Shown here one piece after another: positions 55,032-64,000 of a stretch of DNA of 64,000 nucleotides. The DNA comes from Proteles cristata cristata (taxonomy: Eukaryota > Chordata > Mammalia > Carnivora > Hyaenidae), in assembly GCA_017311185.1 (NCBI GenBank), contig JAESUZ010002701.1, positions 62,001 to 126,000 of the forward strand. The letters are read 5' to 3'. The number at the start of each line of letters is the position of its first letter. The first letter of the stretch is position 1. The notes beneath the pieces are model-generated. The model searched no databases, was not told where the DNA came from, and saw only the letters and a list, made by a program, of their open reading frames with translations. The position numbers were made by a program, and so were the translations under genes.

Positions 55032-56302
55032 AAATTCAAAATGGTTTTATAATATCAAATAACTAAATAAAAATCTTTAAACCCTTAACACAAAAACCTG
55101 TAAAATATTAAAGTAATTATAGCTATAAAATGGTATATATACATTTACATGGATGTAGATACCCGTTATTCATTTTGATTGGGTAAAAATACTTGCAAGG
55201 ATAAAGATGACATTGTTCCCCCCCAACAAATTTGATCCAGTTTTTTATAAATCAAAACTGGTATGATTTTCTGTTGTATTTGTTGAAATTGACATGCTCT
55301 TTCTAAAGTTATTTTAGAAATACAAAGGGTCTTACAAAGTTAAACTATTTTCAAGAAGCAAAACAAAGCTGGATAACTTACTCCAGTCTATATCATGATT
55401 TATCATAAAGCTTTATTAAGACACTTTAGAATTAGTATAGACAAACAGACCAATGAATACAGACAAGTAGCAAAGAAGCAATTTCAGATAAAAGCAAACC
55501 CCTAACTCATGAAAATGAGACACTACAATGTGGAAGAGCTTTTTTTTTTTTTTTACTAATTGTTTCTGGGCCAAATTATACCAATAATTTCAAAATCGGA
55601 ATCTGTATTTCTATCTTATACTATACAGAATAAAAATTGAGCCTACATTGAAATGTATGAATTCAAACTACCAGAAGATAGAGTATCTTCATTAACATCA
55701 GCTAGTGAAATGTTTAAACCACGTCTAAAAAGCTTTATTCATAATGAGAAAAATTGTATGCTCAACTACAGTATGATTAAGAGTTTTAAAAGGTACTAGA
55801 GTGGCTGGCTGGACTAATTAGTTTTGGGTGTGACTCTTAATTTTGGCTCAGGTCATGACCTCAAGGTTTGTGAGATGGAGCCCCATGTCAGACTCTGCTT
55901 ACATTGTGGAACCTACTTGAGATTCTCTTTCATGCACACGCTCTCTCTCTGTCCCATTTAAAAAAAAAAAGAGAAAAAGAAAAAAGAGTAATTTTAAAAG
56001 TTACCATAAAGAGTAAGAAGGTAAGCCACCATAGAATTGTATCCAATATAAATAAGTAAATCAGCAGTCTTTAATAGGAAAATAAGAAAAAGACTGGAAT
56101 ATGTATAGAAAATAGGATATCTATATGTCCCATAAACATATGAAAAGTATGGAACTTCACAGTAAATATCAGTGTTTAATTATAAATTATACCTAAGGTA
56201 TGAAATCCTTACATACCAAAAGAATTGTTAAAATGAAAACAGACAACATCCTGTGTTCATGAAAATGTGGAATAATCGAAATGCTCAAAACTACTGAATT
56301 TC
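55032..56302 (+). mobile_element. Ancient LINE-1 ORF2, second part
   Basis: Continues the host ORF2 after the full-length LINE-1. 55200-55260 has 'gatgacattgttcccccccc', 55420-55500 has 'agaccaatgaatacagacaa', and 56115-56280 matches the ORF2 C-terminal block ('atgtcccataaacatatgaa', 'aaaatgtggaataatcgaaa'). Text order agrees with the part before 47918. Very decayed; interrupted by an old SINE and, at 56303, by another LINE-1. Confidence 0.6.
55797..55970 (+). mobile_element. Highly diverged CAN-SINE
   Basis: Weak but ordered: 'agagtggctggctggactaa' in place of the head, 'tggctcaggtcatgacctca', 'tggagccccatgtcagactc', a CT segment and a poly-A. Probably one of the oldest SINEs here. Confidence 0.7.
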
Positions 56303-57417
56303 CACATGCAAACAAAGTTAAATTATAGAAAACTTTTACTCAAAATGGATCAGGGACCTAAATATAAGAGTTCGAGCCACAAAACTCCTCAGAAGAAAAC
56401 ATACAGGAATTCTATAGGACAACAAAAGTCCAAGCATCAAAAAACAAAGTGAATTTTAACAAAATTAATTTTGTGCAGAGATCAAGGAAGTGAAAAGACA
56501 ACTTACAAGACAGAAGACAATATTTCCAAGTCCTATATCTGATAAAAGTGTAATACCCAAACAAAGAATTACAATTCAACAATAAAAAGGCAACTCAATT
56601 ACAAATTGAGTCACGCGCTCGAGGTGACACTTCAAAGAAGATATACAAATGGCGAGTTACTATGTGAAAGATGTACATCATTAATCATTAGTTATCAAAC
56701 CATAGTGAGATACTTCATACGTACTAGGGTAACAATAATAGTATAATGGAAAATACCAGCATTGGCCAAGATGCAAAAAAAATGCAACTTTCATGTCTTG
56801 CTGATGGGAATGTAAAATAGTGCATCTTCTGTGGAAACCGTTTGGTCATTCTTCAAATATTACCAGAAAATTACCATATGACACAATAATTCCACTTGTA
56901 AGTATATGTCCCAGAGAGTTTTACAACAGAGAATCAGATAGTTGTACACCAATGTTCATTGTAACATCATAATAGCCAAGAGGCTGAAACAACCCAAGTG
57001 TCCATAAACAGAAGAATGTATAAACTAATGTGGTACACACATAATGAACTATTCAGAAAAGAACAAAGTTCTAATAGATGCTGTGATCTGAATGACCCTT
57101 TGAATACCCTATGTTAAGTCACACAGCCAGACACAAAATGGAAAATACAGTATGATTTCACTTATCTGAAGTTAACTAAAATGGGCAAATCCGTGGAGAA
57201 AGAGTATGTAACAGATTACCAGATGATGGAGGGAGGAAAGAATGGAGAGTCACAGCTTCATGGGTACAGAGTCTGTTCAGGTGATGAAAATGTTTGGAAA
57301 TGGATAACATTTGCACAACCTTGTGAATGTAATTAATGTCAGTGTGTTGTAAGCTTAAAAGCAATTGAAAAACTCAAATTTTGTGCTGTATGTATTATCA
57401 CATAAAAATAATAAATG
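56303..57417 (+). mobile_element. Intermediate-age LINE-1 (L1MA/MB-type) ORF2 end and 3' UTR
   Basis: 5'-truncated copy: 'actcaaaatggatcagggac', 'ctgatgggaatgtaaaatag' (the Cys/His region), 'gttcattgtaacatcataat', then a 3' UTR ending 'ttgtgctgtatgtattatca' and 'aaataataaatg'. Flanking words TACTGAATTTC (56292-56302) and TACTGGAAGTTTC (57418-57430) look like an imperfect TSD. The host text resumes after it. Confidence 0.7.
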
Positions 57418-57920
57418 TACTGGAAGTTTCTATTTGTAATATCATTTTGGAACACTGTTGGAAACTATCAAACATTCAATACCCCATAACTCAGTATTTA
57501 TACTCATCCCAAACAATTGTGTACATACCTCCACCAACAGACATTTTCTAAATTATCACTAAAGCACTGTATACACATGAATACATGAATTGTGGTATAT
57601 TTATACTCCACTGCAATGAAAATGAACGAAGCACAATTGTATACATAAACATAGAAAAGTCACAAACCTGCATTTCAGGAAAAGAAGCCATAGGCACAAT
57701 ACATATTATAGGATTCCAGGAATATATATCAAAGATAGGCAATGTTTATCTATGGTTTGAGTAAGAATATGGTCACCCCTTAAGTGTTTCGAAGGCTCAT
57801 GGAAGGGGCTGGGAGGGTTCTGGATCATGGTAACATTCTGTGGTTTGACATGGTTGTGACTTTTTCCATATCCATGGTATGCTTCCATTAAAAATATTAA
57901 AATAAAGTATATAAACATAA
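57418..57920 (+). mobile_element. Ancient LINE-1, third part (3' end)
   Basis: Picks up at the point where 56302 left off: 'gaacactgttggaaactatc', 'attgtgtacatacctccacc', 'atacatgaattgtggtatat', 'ctccactgcaatgaaaatga'. Continues to a 3' UTR-like 'ggaaggggctgggagggttc' and 'cttccattaaaaatattaaa'. This confirms that 56303-57417 is an insertion. Confidence 0.6.
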
Positions 57921-58522
57921 AATGTACATTGCAAGTGAGCAAAATTATCAGTTTCCCTTATTTAAATGTCACACTAGAGAAGCAAATGGGATTACACTGG
58001 CAATTATCAGCTATGTGAATGGCTGCCAGATTTCTTGGTAATGTCAGATTCAACTATTATAAGAGTTATTTCAAAATATGCTGACAAGAGAGAAATGGGA
58101 CTGTGAGAGGATTAGTAAATAGATGGAATTTATGGGCCAGCTGAAGGCATGAACATCTCTCGTTAGCAGCGCATTCATGGGCACCAGATCTATCATGAAC
58201 TTGCCAATTCTTCAGTTATGACCTGACACACATTTTACCAAATCCTCTCAGAGTTTACCCGAAGTCATGGATGGTATCTTATTTATTGGATAACCATTTA
58301 CTAAGGTTTTTACACTTAAATAATACCCAGAAACACTCTGGGTCTTTAGCAAGACCCCAAGGGTGTACAAGGTTATTTCTCCACATTGTTCAAATGATGA
58401 CAACCACTAAGAGTGGCTGAATTGGAATAACTAGTGACATTATGGGTGTGTTGCACTTGTTGCTGTTTCAGTGACAAACAATTAGGATGTTTAACACGCA
58501 TGATTAGTTTTGCATAGTAATC
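57921..58522. other. Unassigned intergenic DNA
   Basis: No frame, RNA or named repeat seen. Confidence 0.5.
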
Positions 58523-58536
58523 TAAAGAGCCTTCAA

Positions 58537-58724
58537 GGGGCACCTGGTTGACTCAGCCAGTTGAGTGTCTGACTCTTGATTTCAGCACAAGTCATGATCT
58601 CACAATTCCTGGGATCCCTGCATCAGGTTCTGTGCTGACAGCATGAAGCCTGCTTGGGATTCCCTTTCCCTCTCTGCCCCTTCCCTGCACACATGCACTC
58701 TCCCTCAAAAATAAACATTAAAAA
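58537..58724 (+). mobile_element. CAN-SINE (older type), first of an adjacent pair
   Basis: GGGGCACCTGGTTGACTCAG head, B box region partly deleted ('ttcctgggatccctgcatca'), AAATAAACATTAAAAA tail. 14-bp TSD with one mismatch, TAAAGAGCCTTCAA (58523-58536) against TAAAGAGCCTTTAA (58725-58738). Confidence 0.94.
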
Positions 58725-58753
58725 TAAAGAGCCTTTAAAGTACAATTCCTTTC

Positions 58754-58969
58754 TGGGGCGCCTGGGTGGCTTAGTCGGTTGAGCGTCTGACTTTCACTCG
58801 GTTCATGATCTCGTGGTTCATGGGTTCGAGCCCCGCGTCGGGCTCTGTGCTGACTGCCAGCTCAGAGCCTGGTGCCTGTTTCAGTCTGTGACTCCTTCTC
58901 TCTCTGACCCTCCCCTGCTCACGCTGTCTCTCTCTCTCTCTCCTAGAAATAAATTAAAAAAAAATCTAT
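58754..58969 (+). mobile_element. Young-cohort CAN-SINE, second of an adjacent pair
   Basis: GGGGCGCCTGGGTGGCTTAG head, GGTTCGAGCCC B box. Perfect 16-bp TSD AAAGTACAATTCCTTT at 58737-58752 and 58970-58985. Its left TSD starts within the last two bases of the first SINE's right TSD. Confidence 0.96.
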
Positions 58970-58985
58970 AAAGTACAATTCCTTT

Positions 58986-59420
58986 TAATCCAGTAATTCC
59001 TCTATTGGGAGTCAAGCCTAAAGAAACAGAAAAAATATGCACAAAGACCTCCATATTGATATGAATTGCAAAGGTGAAGTAGGAGTTCTATGCCATAAAT
59101 TTTCAATAAGAGGGGGATGATTAAAAAAAAAAAACTATGAAGTCCCTTGATTAGATTCTTTTGTTGTTAATAATCACACCCTAATGCCATGTTTTATTTT
59201 CCAATAATTAAAAGAAGTCAATAATATTGGGGCAGTAGGAATTACAATTAGAAATTATATACATCTTTGATTAAAATATTTTAGAAAAACTATTTTAGTA
59301 CATATAGTTTAATATAAAAATATTAAATTGTAAAAACCTGTTTATGAAATTTTTAATATAGACTATCCTTAAAATGTAATGACACACAATATACATAATA
59401 GAATGCAATATATAAAACTT
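58986..59420 (+). mobile_element. Old LINE-1 3' fragment
   Basis: Starts with ORF2-end wording ('ctattgggagtcaagcctaa', 'atatgcacaaagacctccat') and then becomes AT-rich like an old L1M 3' UTR. The right boundary is approximate. Confidence 0.45.
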
Positions 59421-61534
59421 ACAATGAAGGAAACTATTTTATAATATGTCAATCATGTGAAATAGGTATTTAGGAAATTAAATAAGTACGACCTGGTAAT
59501 TATAAACAGGATAAAGAGGACAACCTGGGAGTGATTTATAAGTTCCTGACCCCTACACTTTCATAGTCTAGGAAGAGTTTAGGGATGCTTACACATTTTG
59601 TTGTATGCATCATGAACATTACATGCTTTAGATATTTAGGCGGGCTTCTTGGGCCTTCCAACTGAAATATTAGTGTAATAGAATTAATCTCTGATCCAGT
59701 ACCTGAGTTCCCAGATACCCACACCTCATCTGCACCTGCACTTTAACAATCTTGCTTTGATATAAAATATGGACTTTTATTTTACCACAATAGTCCTATT
59801 ACTTCAGAACAATTTTATATCCTGACATTCCAAAGATTTGTGGATTTTTTTCTCCCTAATATTTCAGGTCAACTGAAGGAGAGAAAGTACCCTGTGAGCC
59901 ACATATCAACAGGGCTGTCATTAGCGAAAAACTAGAAGAGCAAATGAATTGCATCTCACTGTTTTGAGATCATGGAGAAGAAATGTCCTTAAGCAAACAA
60001 TTCCTCGCTAGTTTTGTGTACCTCAGAGGACATCTCAGAAAGACGACCAAGTTGATGCTTAAATTAAGTTCCTTGGTATAAAACCAGTGCTCTAGTTGAG
60101 TTGGCTGGGGGAGGGGGCGGGGCAGGAGGAAGGAGATTCCAGGGTTTCAAAAAGGATTGTCAGGCAAAATGAATAATGAGCCCCTGGCAACTTTGTGAAA
60201 ATAATAAATATGGATATCAGATTTCAACTGATTAAAAAATGAAAGGGAGTTATAAAATGAAGATAATCAATACTGAGTTTTTCTTTGAGAAGTCAGAAAT
60301 ACAATAAAAGATGATTTGCATCATAAGAGGTATTTATATTGGAAGACAGTTTTGAGATATGAAAAATCTAAATCTTATAGCACGTGTACTGGAAAGCAGT
60401 AGAAGAGATAAACTGATGAGATGTCTTGAATACTTGTAAGTAGTGAGACCCCGTTAACTCTGGTTTTCACATAGGTGGTCATTATTGTCCTTTAGGACCC
60501 AAAGTTTGAAACACTGATGTTGCGAGTATCTTTTATACACCTACTACTGTCTCTTTGTACCTTTTATTATTCCATAGAGGCCTATTTATGAACAAATTAT
60601 TGCAGCAAATTTAACAGATCTCAGGTTTATTATGTCTAGTGTTGTATGTGGATATTATGTGGTTTCTTAGACTTATAAGAGCAGGTAGATTTATTATTCA
60701 GATTTGTGAGACATTAAGTGATTTATAATTAGAAAATGTCCATCATCAGAAGGACTGCAAGGAAAAATATTGACAGAAACTAATTTCATGATAGCATTCG
60801 AGGTATTGCAGAAATTTTGAAAGTGAGAATCCAGTTAGATGATCATTCTAACTCCATTTAAATGTTTCTCAACTTCTTTCATATACTGCGAATTTCTCAT
60901 AATTGCTAACCCTTATTTACATTAAGGTTTATAAATGTAAAGCGATATCATGGAGGGGAGAATCAGATCTGGACTCCACAATGTGTCACCTATGCAATGT
61001 ATCTGCCTCTAGGGAAATGTAACTAATCTTATTGACCATATTTAAAAAAAAAGGCTTAATATCTACTTACATGCTTATTTTGTGAAATAAACATATGTAA
61101 TGCTTAGCTTGGTAAAATACAGCATTCAATAAGGTCCTCATGATTTTTAGTAATCTGAGGAAAGGTAAATTACTTAAATTATAGGAAGTTCAATGAGCTA
61201 TCCCAACTTTGAAGTAAAATTTAGCTGGTGTTAATTCCCACTGACACATATAAGATACACTTTGAATTCTTAAAATTATTTTTGAAAAGTAAATTCAATA
61301 ATTTGCTGTCTCCAGATCTAACTTTATTTCAAACTTACTTTTCCAAGGTAATGGAACTGCAGATAAAGTGTTTTTTTTAGAGACACACATAATTCTCCCC
61401 AAGTCATAAATTATTCATTGTTTTTACTCGGACACATTTCGGCTTTAATGAAATGGTAGTATTAACATGGTTTCATTTGATAGTGTGTCAGTTTACTATT
61501 AAAACATTAGGAAGTTTGGTTAATTTGTGATTTA
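59421..61534. other. Unassigned intergenic DNA (2.1 kb)
   Basis: The longest stretch with no recognised repeat or frame. A G-rich patch at 60103-60131 (GGGGGAGGGGGCGGGG) has three long G runs. 60480-60530 may be a fragment of an old MER5-like element, too weak to call. Confidence 0.5.
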
Positions 61535-61545
61535 CCAGTTTTCAA

Positions 61546-61755
61546 TTTTTTTTTAATGTTTTATTTATTTATAGGAGAGAGAGAGAGACAGCATGAGCAG
61601 GGGAGGGCCAGAGAGAGAGGGAGTCACAGACTGAAACAGGCTCCAGGCTCTGAGCTGTCAGCACAGAGCCCGACGCGGGGCTCGAACCCATGAACTGTGA
61701 GATCATAACCTGAGCTGTAGTCAGACGCTTAACCAACTGAGCCACCCAGGAGCCC
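61546..61755 (-). mobile_element. CAN-SINE, mosaic of young and older features
   Basis: Reverse copy. The tail half matches the young cohort (AGTCACAGACTGAAACAGGCTCC), but the head half carries older blocks (GAGCTGTCAGCACAG and ACCTGAGCTGTAGTCAG). Imperfect TSD, CCAGTTTTCAA against CCAGCTTTTTCAA. Confidence 0.93.
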
Positions 61756-61769
61756 CCAGCTTTTTCAAT

Positions 61770-62560
61770 GTTAATCTCTCATGTGCATCCTCCCAATTAT
61801 GGCTGGCTTTGCCTTACTTTGTCTCTTACTCATTAGATTGATTTTTCCACACTATAACTGTGAAAGGAAAAACTTTCATATTTAGGGACTTCTGATCTCC
61901 TACCCATATTTACTCAAAAATCTGTATCCCAAATGAGACTAAATGAATGTACAATCATTTTCACAATGGGTCACTTTGTCCTTTTGTGAACACGGCTACT
62001 TTATGACATTTTCATAGTTATCTATTAAATAATAAACACTGTTACTATATCAGAATTGAAATATGAAGAAGGCATGCTAATTCAGAAAAGCTCACGTAGA
62101 TTAAGAATGCTTTCTTCCCTGCTAGGAAATAATAAAAATGCCATTTATTAAGTGTATAAATCAAGCCACAGAGAAGATAAACTCCTAGAAATATGGAAGC
62201 AAGATTTATAGGGTCAAAGGGAATTGTACTTGGAGCTGAAGATAGTAAAGCACGTTTCATATAACATCTTCCTCCAAGAATTCACAGTGCGAACTGATCT
62301 TTGAGGGAGAGGAACAAAAGAGTACACCAGCAGCAATCAATCAAAAAGGACAATCACCTATATAGACAGAAATATCCAAGTATTCACAAAGTTTAGATTA
62401 TTCCCATTGAATAGGACACTTAGCCAAACTCTGCAGGGAAAATGCTAAAAGGGAAAAAAAGGTGGAATGATTGGAGGTAAGTGGACATACTGAAGATCCT
62501 CAAAAGTAAGGCATGCTCCAAGCAGAAAACAAAGTGACAGTGTACATGCCCTAGGATATA
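61770..62560. other. Unassigned intergenic DNA
   Basis: No frame, RNA or named repeat seen. Confidence 0.5.
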
Positions 62561-62576
62561 CAGACAAAAATTTTCA

Positions 62577-62784
62577 GGGGCGCCTGAGTGGCTCAGTCGG
62601 TTAAGCGTCCAACTGCAGCTCAGGTTATGATCTCACAGTTCATGGGTTCGAGCCCCGCGTCGGGCTCTGTGCTGACAGCTCAGAGCCTGGAGCCTGCTTC
62701 AGATTCTGTGTCTCCCTCCCTCTCTGCCCCTTCCCTGCTCCCACTCTCTCTCTCTCTCTCAAAAATAAACATTAAAAATTAAAG
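62577..62784 (+). mobile_element. CAN-SINE, well preserved older subfamily
   Basis: GGGGCGCCTGAGTGGCTCAGTCGG head, intact B box GGTTCGAGCCC, CTGACAGCTCAGAGCC block (distinct from the young cohort), (CT)n and AAAAATAAACATTAAA. Imperfect flank repeat, AAAAATTTTCA against AAAAATTCA. Confidence 0.95.
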
Positions 62785-63009
62785 AAAAATTCATTCTTGT
62801 AGAATCTCCCTCAATAAAAACCTATATGCCACCAGATACAATAAAGTAATACAGGCGTTAGCCATTTTTGTGAAAACTGATTTTTAGGTTGTCATGAAAA
62901 TAAATTAAGCCAGACCAGACTAGAGACAGACACAAAGTCACATCTAGGAGAGGGCAAGCTTTAGAACCACTGAGATATCAGCATAAAGAGGTACTTATGA
63001 GTAGTATAA

Positions 63010-63260
63010 ACAACTCGCTCTTGAACAATGCAGGGGTTAGGAGTCCTGATCGTCCATGCAGCTGAAAATCCACATAGACCTTTCGACTCCTCAAAACAAA
63101 GCTAACAGCTTCTAATACTTACTGTCGACCAGAAGCCTTACTGATAATGGCCGATTAACACACATTTGTACATGTATTACATGCTGTAGTCTTATAATAA
63201 AGAAGCTAAAGAAAAGCTTAAGAAAATCAAAAGAGAAGACACATGTATAGACTATAACTT
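63010..63260 (+). mobile_element. Tigger-type (TcMar) DNA transposon fragment
   Basis: Ordered match: 'gctcttgaacaatgcagggg', 'ccatgcagctgaaaatccac', 'ccagaagccttactgataat', 'gccgattaacacacatttgt' and 'tcttataataaagaagctaa'. These are typical of the short Tigger-derived non-autonomous elements of mammals. The right end and inverted repeat are lost. No transposase. Confidence 0.7.
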
Positions 63261-63778
63261 AAAGATGCTGGAATTAAGGAGTTGGAAAACAGGAAGAACT
63301 TGGCTCACTGGAAAAAAAAAATCAGTGATAAGTTTGTTTTTTAATCTAATCCGAAGAAAGCCATTGATAAAAAAGTATTCTGTACAGACGGATTTTACTA
63401 AATCTCTAGAGATAAAATAATTCAAATTACTTTAAATCACTGCAAACCATTAAAAAAAATCAAGTAAAGCTAAAATTAAAAATTGTCATAAGATTTCCCA
63501 AATCACGTGGAGTATAAAAAAATAAAGGTCATGGTTATAAATACTGACAAATATGGATGTGATATAGGCTATTCTTGCTTGGCACGTATGATGTTAACAA
63601 GCCCTTTTGCACACTCCTCTGATAGCTGAGATCTGGGAGATGCTGTGGAATGGAAGGACTCCCTGTATGCTATTGAAACAACAGAATGCAAAGTAGATTT
63701 TGAAAATATAAATATTTTGATATCAACAATCAATGGCTTTTTCCAGTTATGTTAAGGTGTTTCAATATCAAACTTATC
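63261..63778. other. Unassigned AT-rich DNA
   Basis: No frame, RNA or named repeat seen. Confidence 0.5.
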
Positions 63779-63995
63779 TGGGCTCCTGGGTGGCTCAGTC
63801 AGTTAAGTGTCCAACTCTTGATTTCAGCTCAGGTCAGGCTCTCACAGTTTGAGGGACTGAGCGCTGCATCCGGCGCTGTGATGACAGCCCAGAGCCTGCT
63901 TGGGATTCTCCCTCTCCCCTCTCCCTCTGCCCTTGTCCCACTCATGTGCATGTTCTCTCTCAAAATGAATAAACTTGAAAATACCAGACAAAAAA
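63779..63995 (+). mobile_element. CAN-SINE at the window edge
   Basis: TGGGCTCCTGGGTGGCTCAGTC head, CTCTTGATTTCAGCTCAGG block, CT segment, 'aaaatgaataaacttg' tail. The right flank lies beyond the window, so the TSD cannot be checked. Confidence 0.93.
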
Positions 63996-64000
63996 AATCA

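Noticed and set aside
59421..61534. Hidden gene in the longest unannotated stretch
   Set aside because: No frame above about 60 codons with any protein character, and no paired splice sites around a coding-like block were seen.

Overview
This window reads as a gene desert from a carnivore genome, most likely a feliform (a cat or close relative). The evidence is about 35 copies of a tRNA-Lys-derived CAN-SINE. Its head (GGGGCGCCTGGGTGGCTYAG), internal B box, CT-rich segment and A-rich tail fit the feliform SINEC_Fc type. There are also LINE-1 copies with carnivore-type 3' ends. DNA is AT-rich, CpG is depleted outside the youngest repeats, and there are no operons, Shine-Dalgarno sites or long open frames. 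I found no intact host gene. Every long open frame I could explain is a LINE-1 ORF, an endogenous-retrovirus remnant or a simple-repeat artefact.

Layout. 1-2.35 kb: old LINE-1 3' half carrying a SINE. 2.4-8.9 kb: MIR, L2 and SINE copies and a (CA)n-bearing minisatellite (6911-7013) in otherwise unrecognised DNA. 8.9-13.15 kb: a LINE-1 tail, a decayed ERVL-like pol interior on the minus strand and two LTR-like blocks. 13.5-20.1 kb: scattered SINEs and a MIR. 20.1-23.5 kb: an old LINE-1 5' half split by a younger LINE-1 and a SINE. 23.5-24.1 kb: a MaLR LTR. 24.66-25.3 kb: an unidentified decayed coding-like frame on the minus strand. 25.5-31.3 kb: SINEs, MIRs and possible HAL1 debris. 31.3-32.2 kb: old LINE-1 5' region. 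32.73-32.82 kb: a 5S rRNA retropseudogene. 33-46 kb: L2, hAT MITE, LTR, MaLR and SINE copies. 46.8-57.9 kb: a nested retroelement stack. 58-64 kb: SINEs, a LINE-1 fragment and a Tigger-type fragment.

The most informative region is the stack at 46.8-57.9 kb. An ancient LINE-1 ORF2 is interrupted by a SINE, then by a full-length younger LINE-1 (47933-55016) that itself carries a young SINE in its ORF2, then by an intermediate-age LINE-1 fragment. The host LINE-1 resumes after each insertion. The full-length LINE-1 keeps a GC-rich 5' UTR, both ORFs and an AATAAA signal. Premature stops, frameshifts, a changed reverse-transcriptase active-site motif and the nested SINE make it non-autonomous.

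At least two SINE cohorts are visible. A 'young cohort' shares TTAGTCGGTT, ACTTTCGCTT, CTGACTGCCAGCTCAG and a CCTAGAAATAAATAAA tail, with mostly near-perfect target-site duplications (TSDs) up to 19 bp. Older copies diverge and have imperfect duplications. The parts do not form a pathway; the window records successive retroposition into neutral DNA. No undescribed functional system is supported. The best leads are the 5S retropseudogene, the unidentified decayed frame at 24661-25310 and the nested stack.
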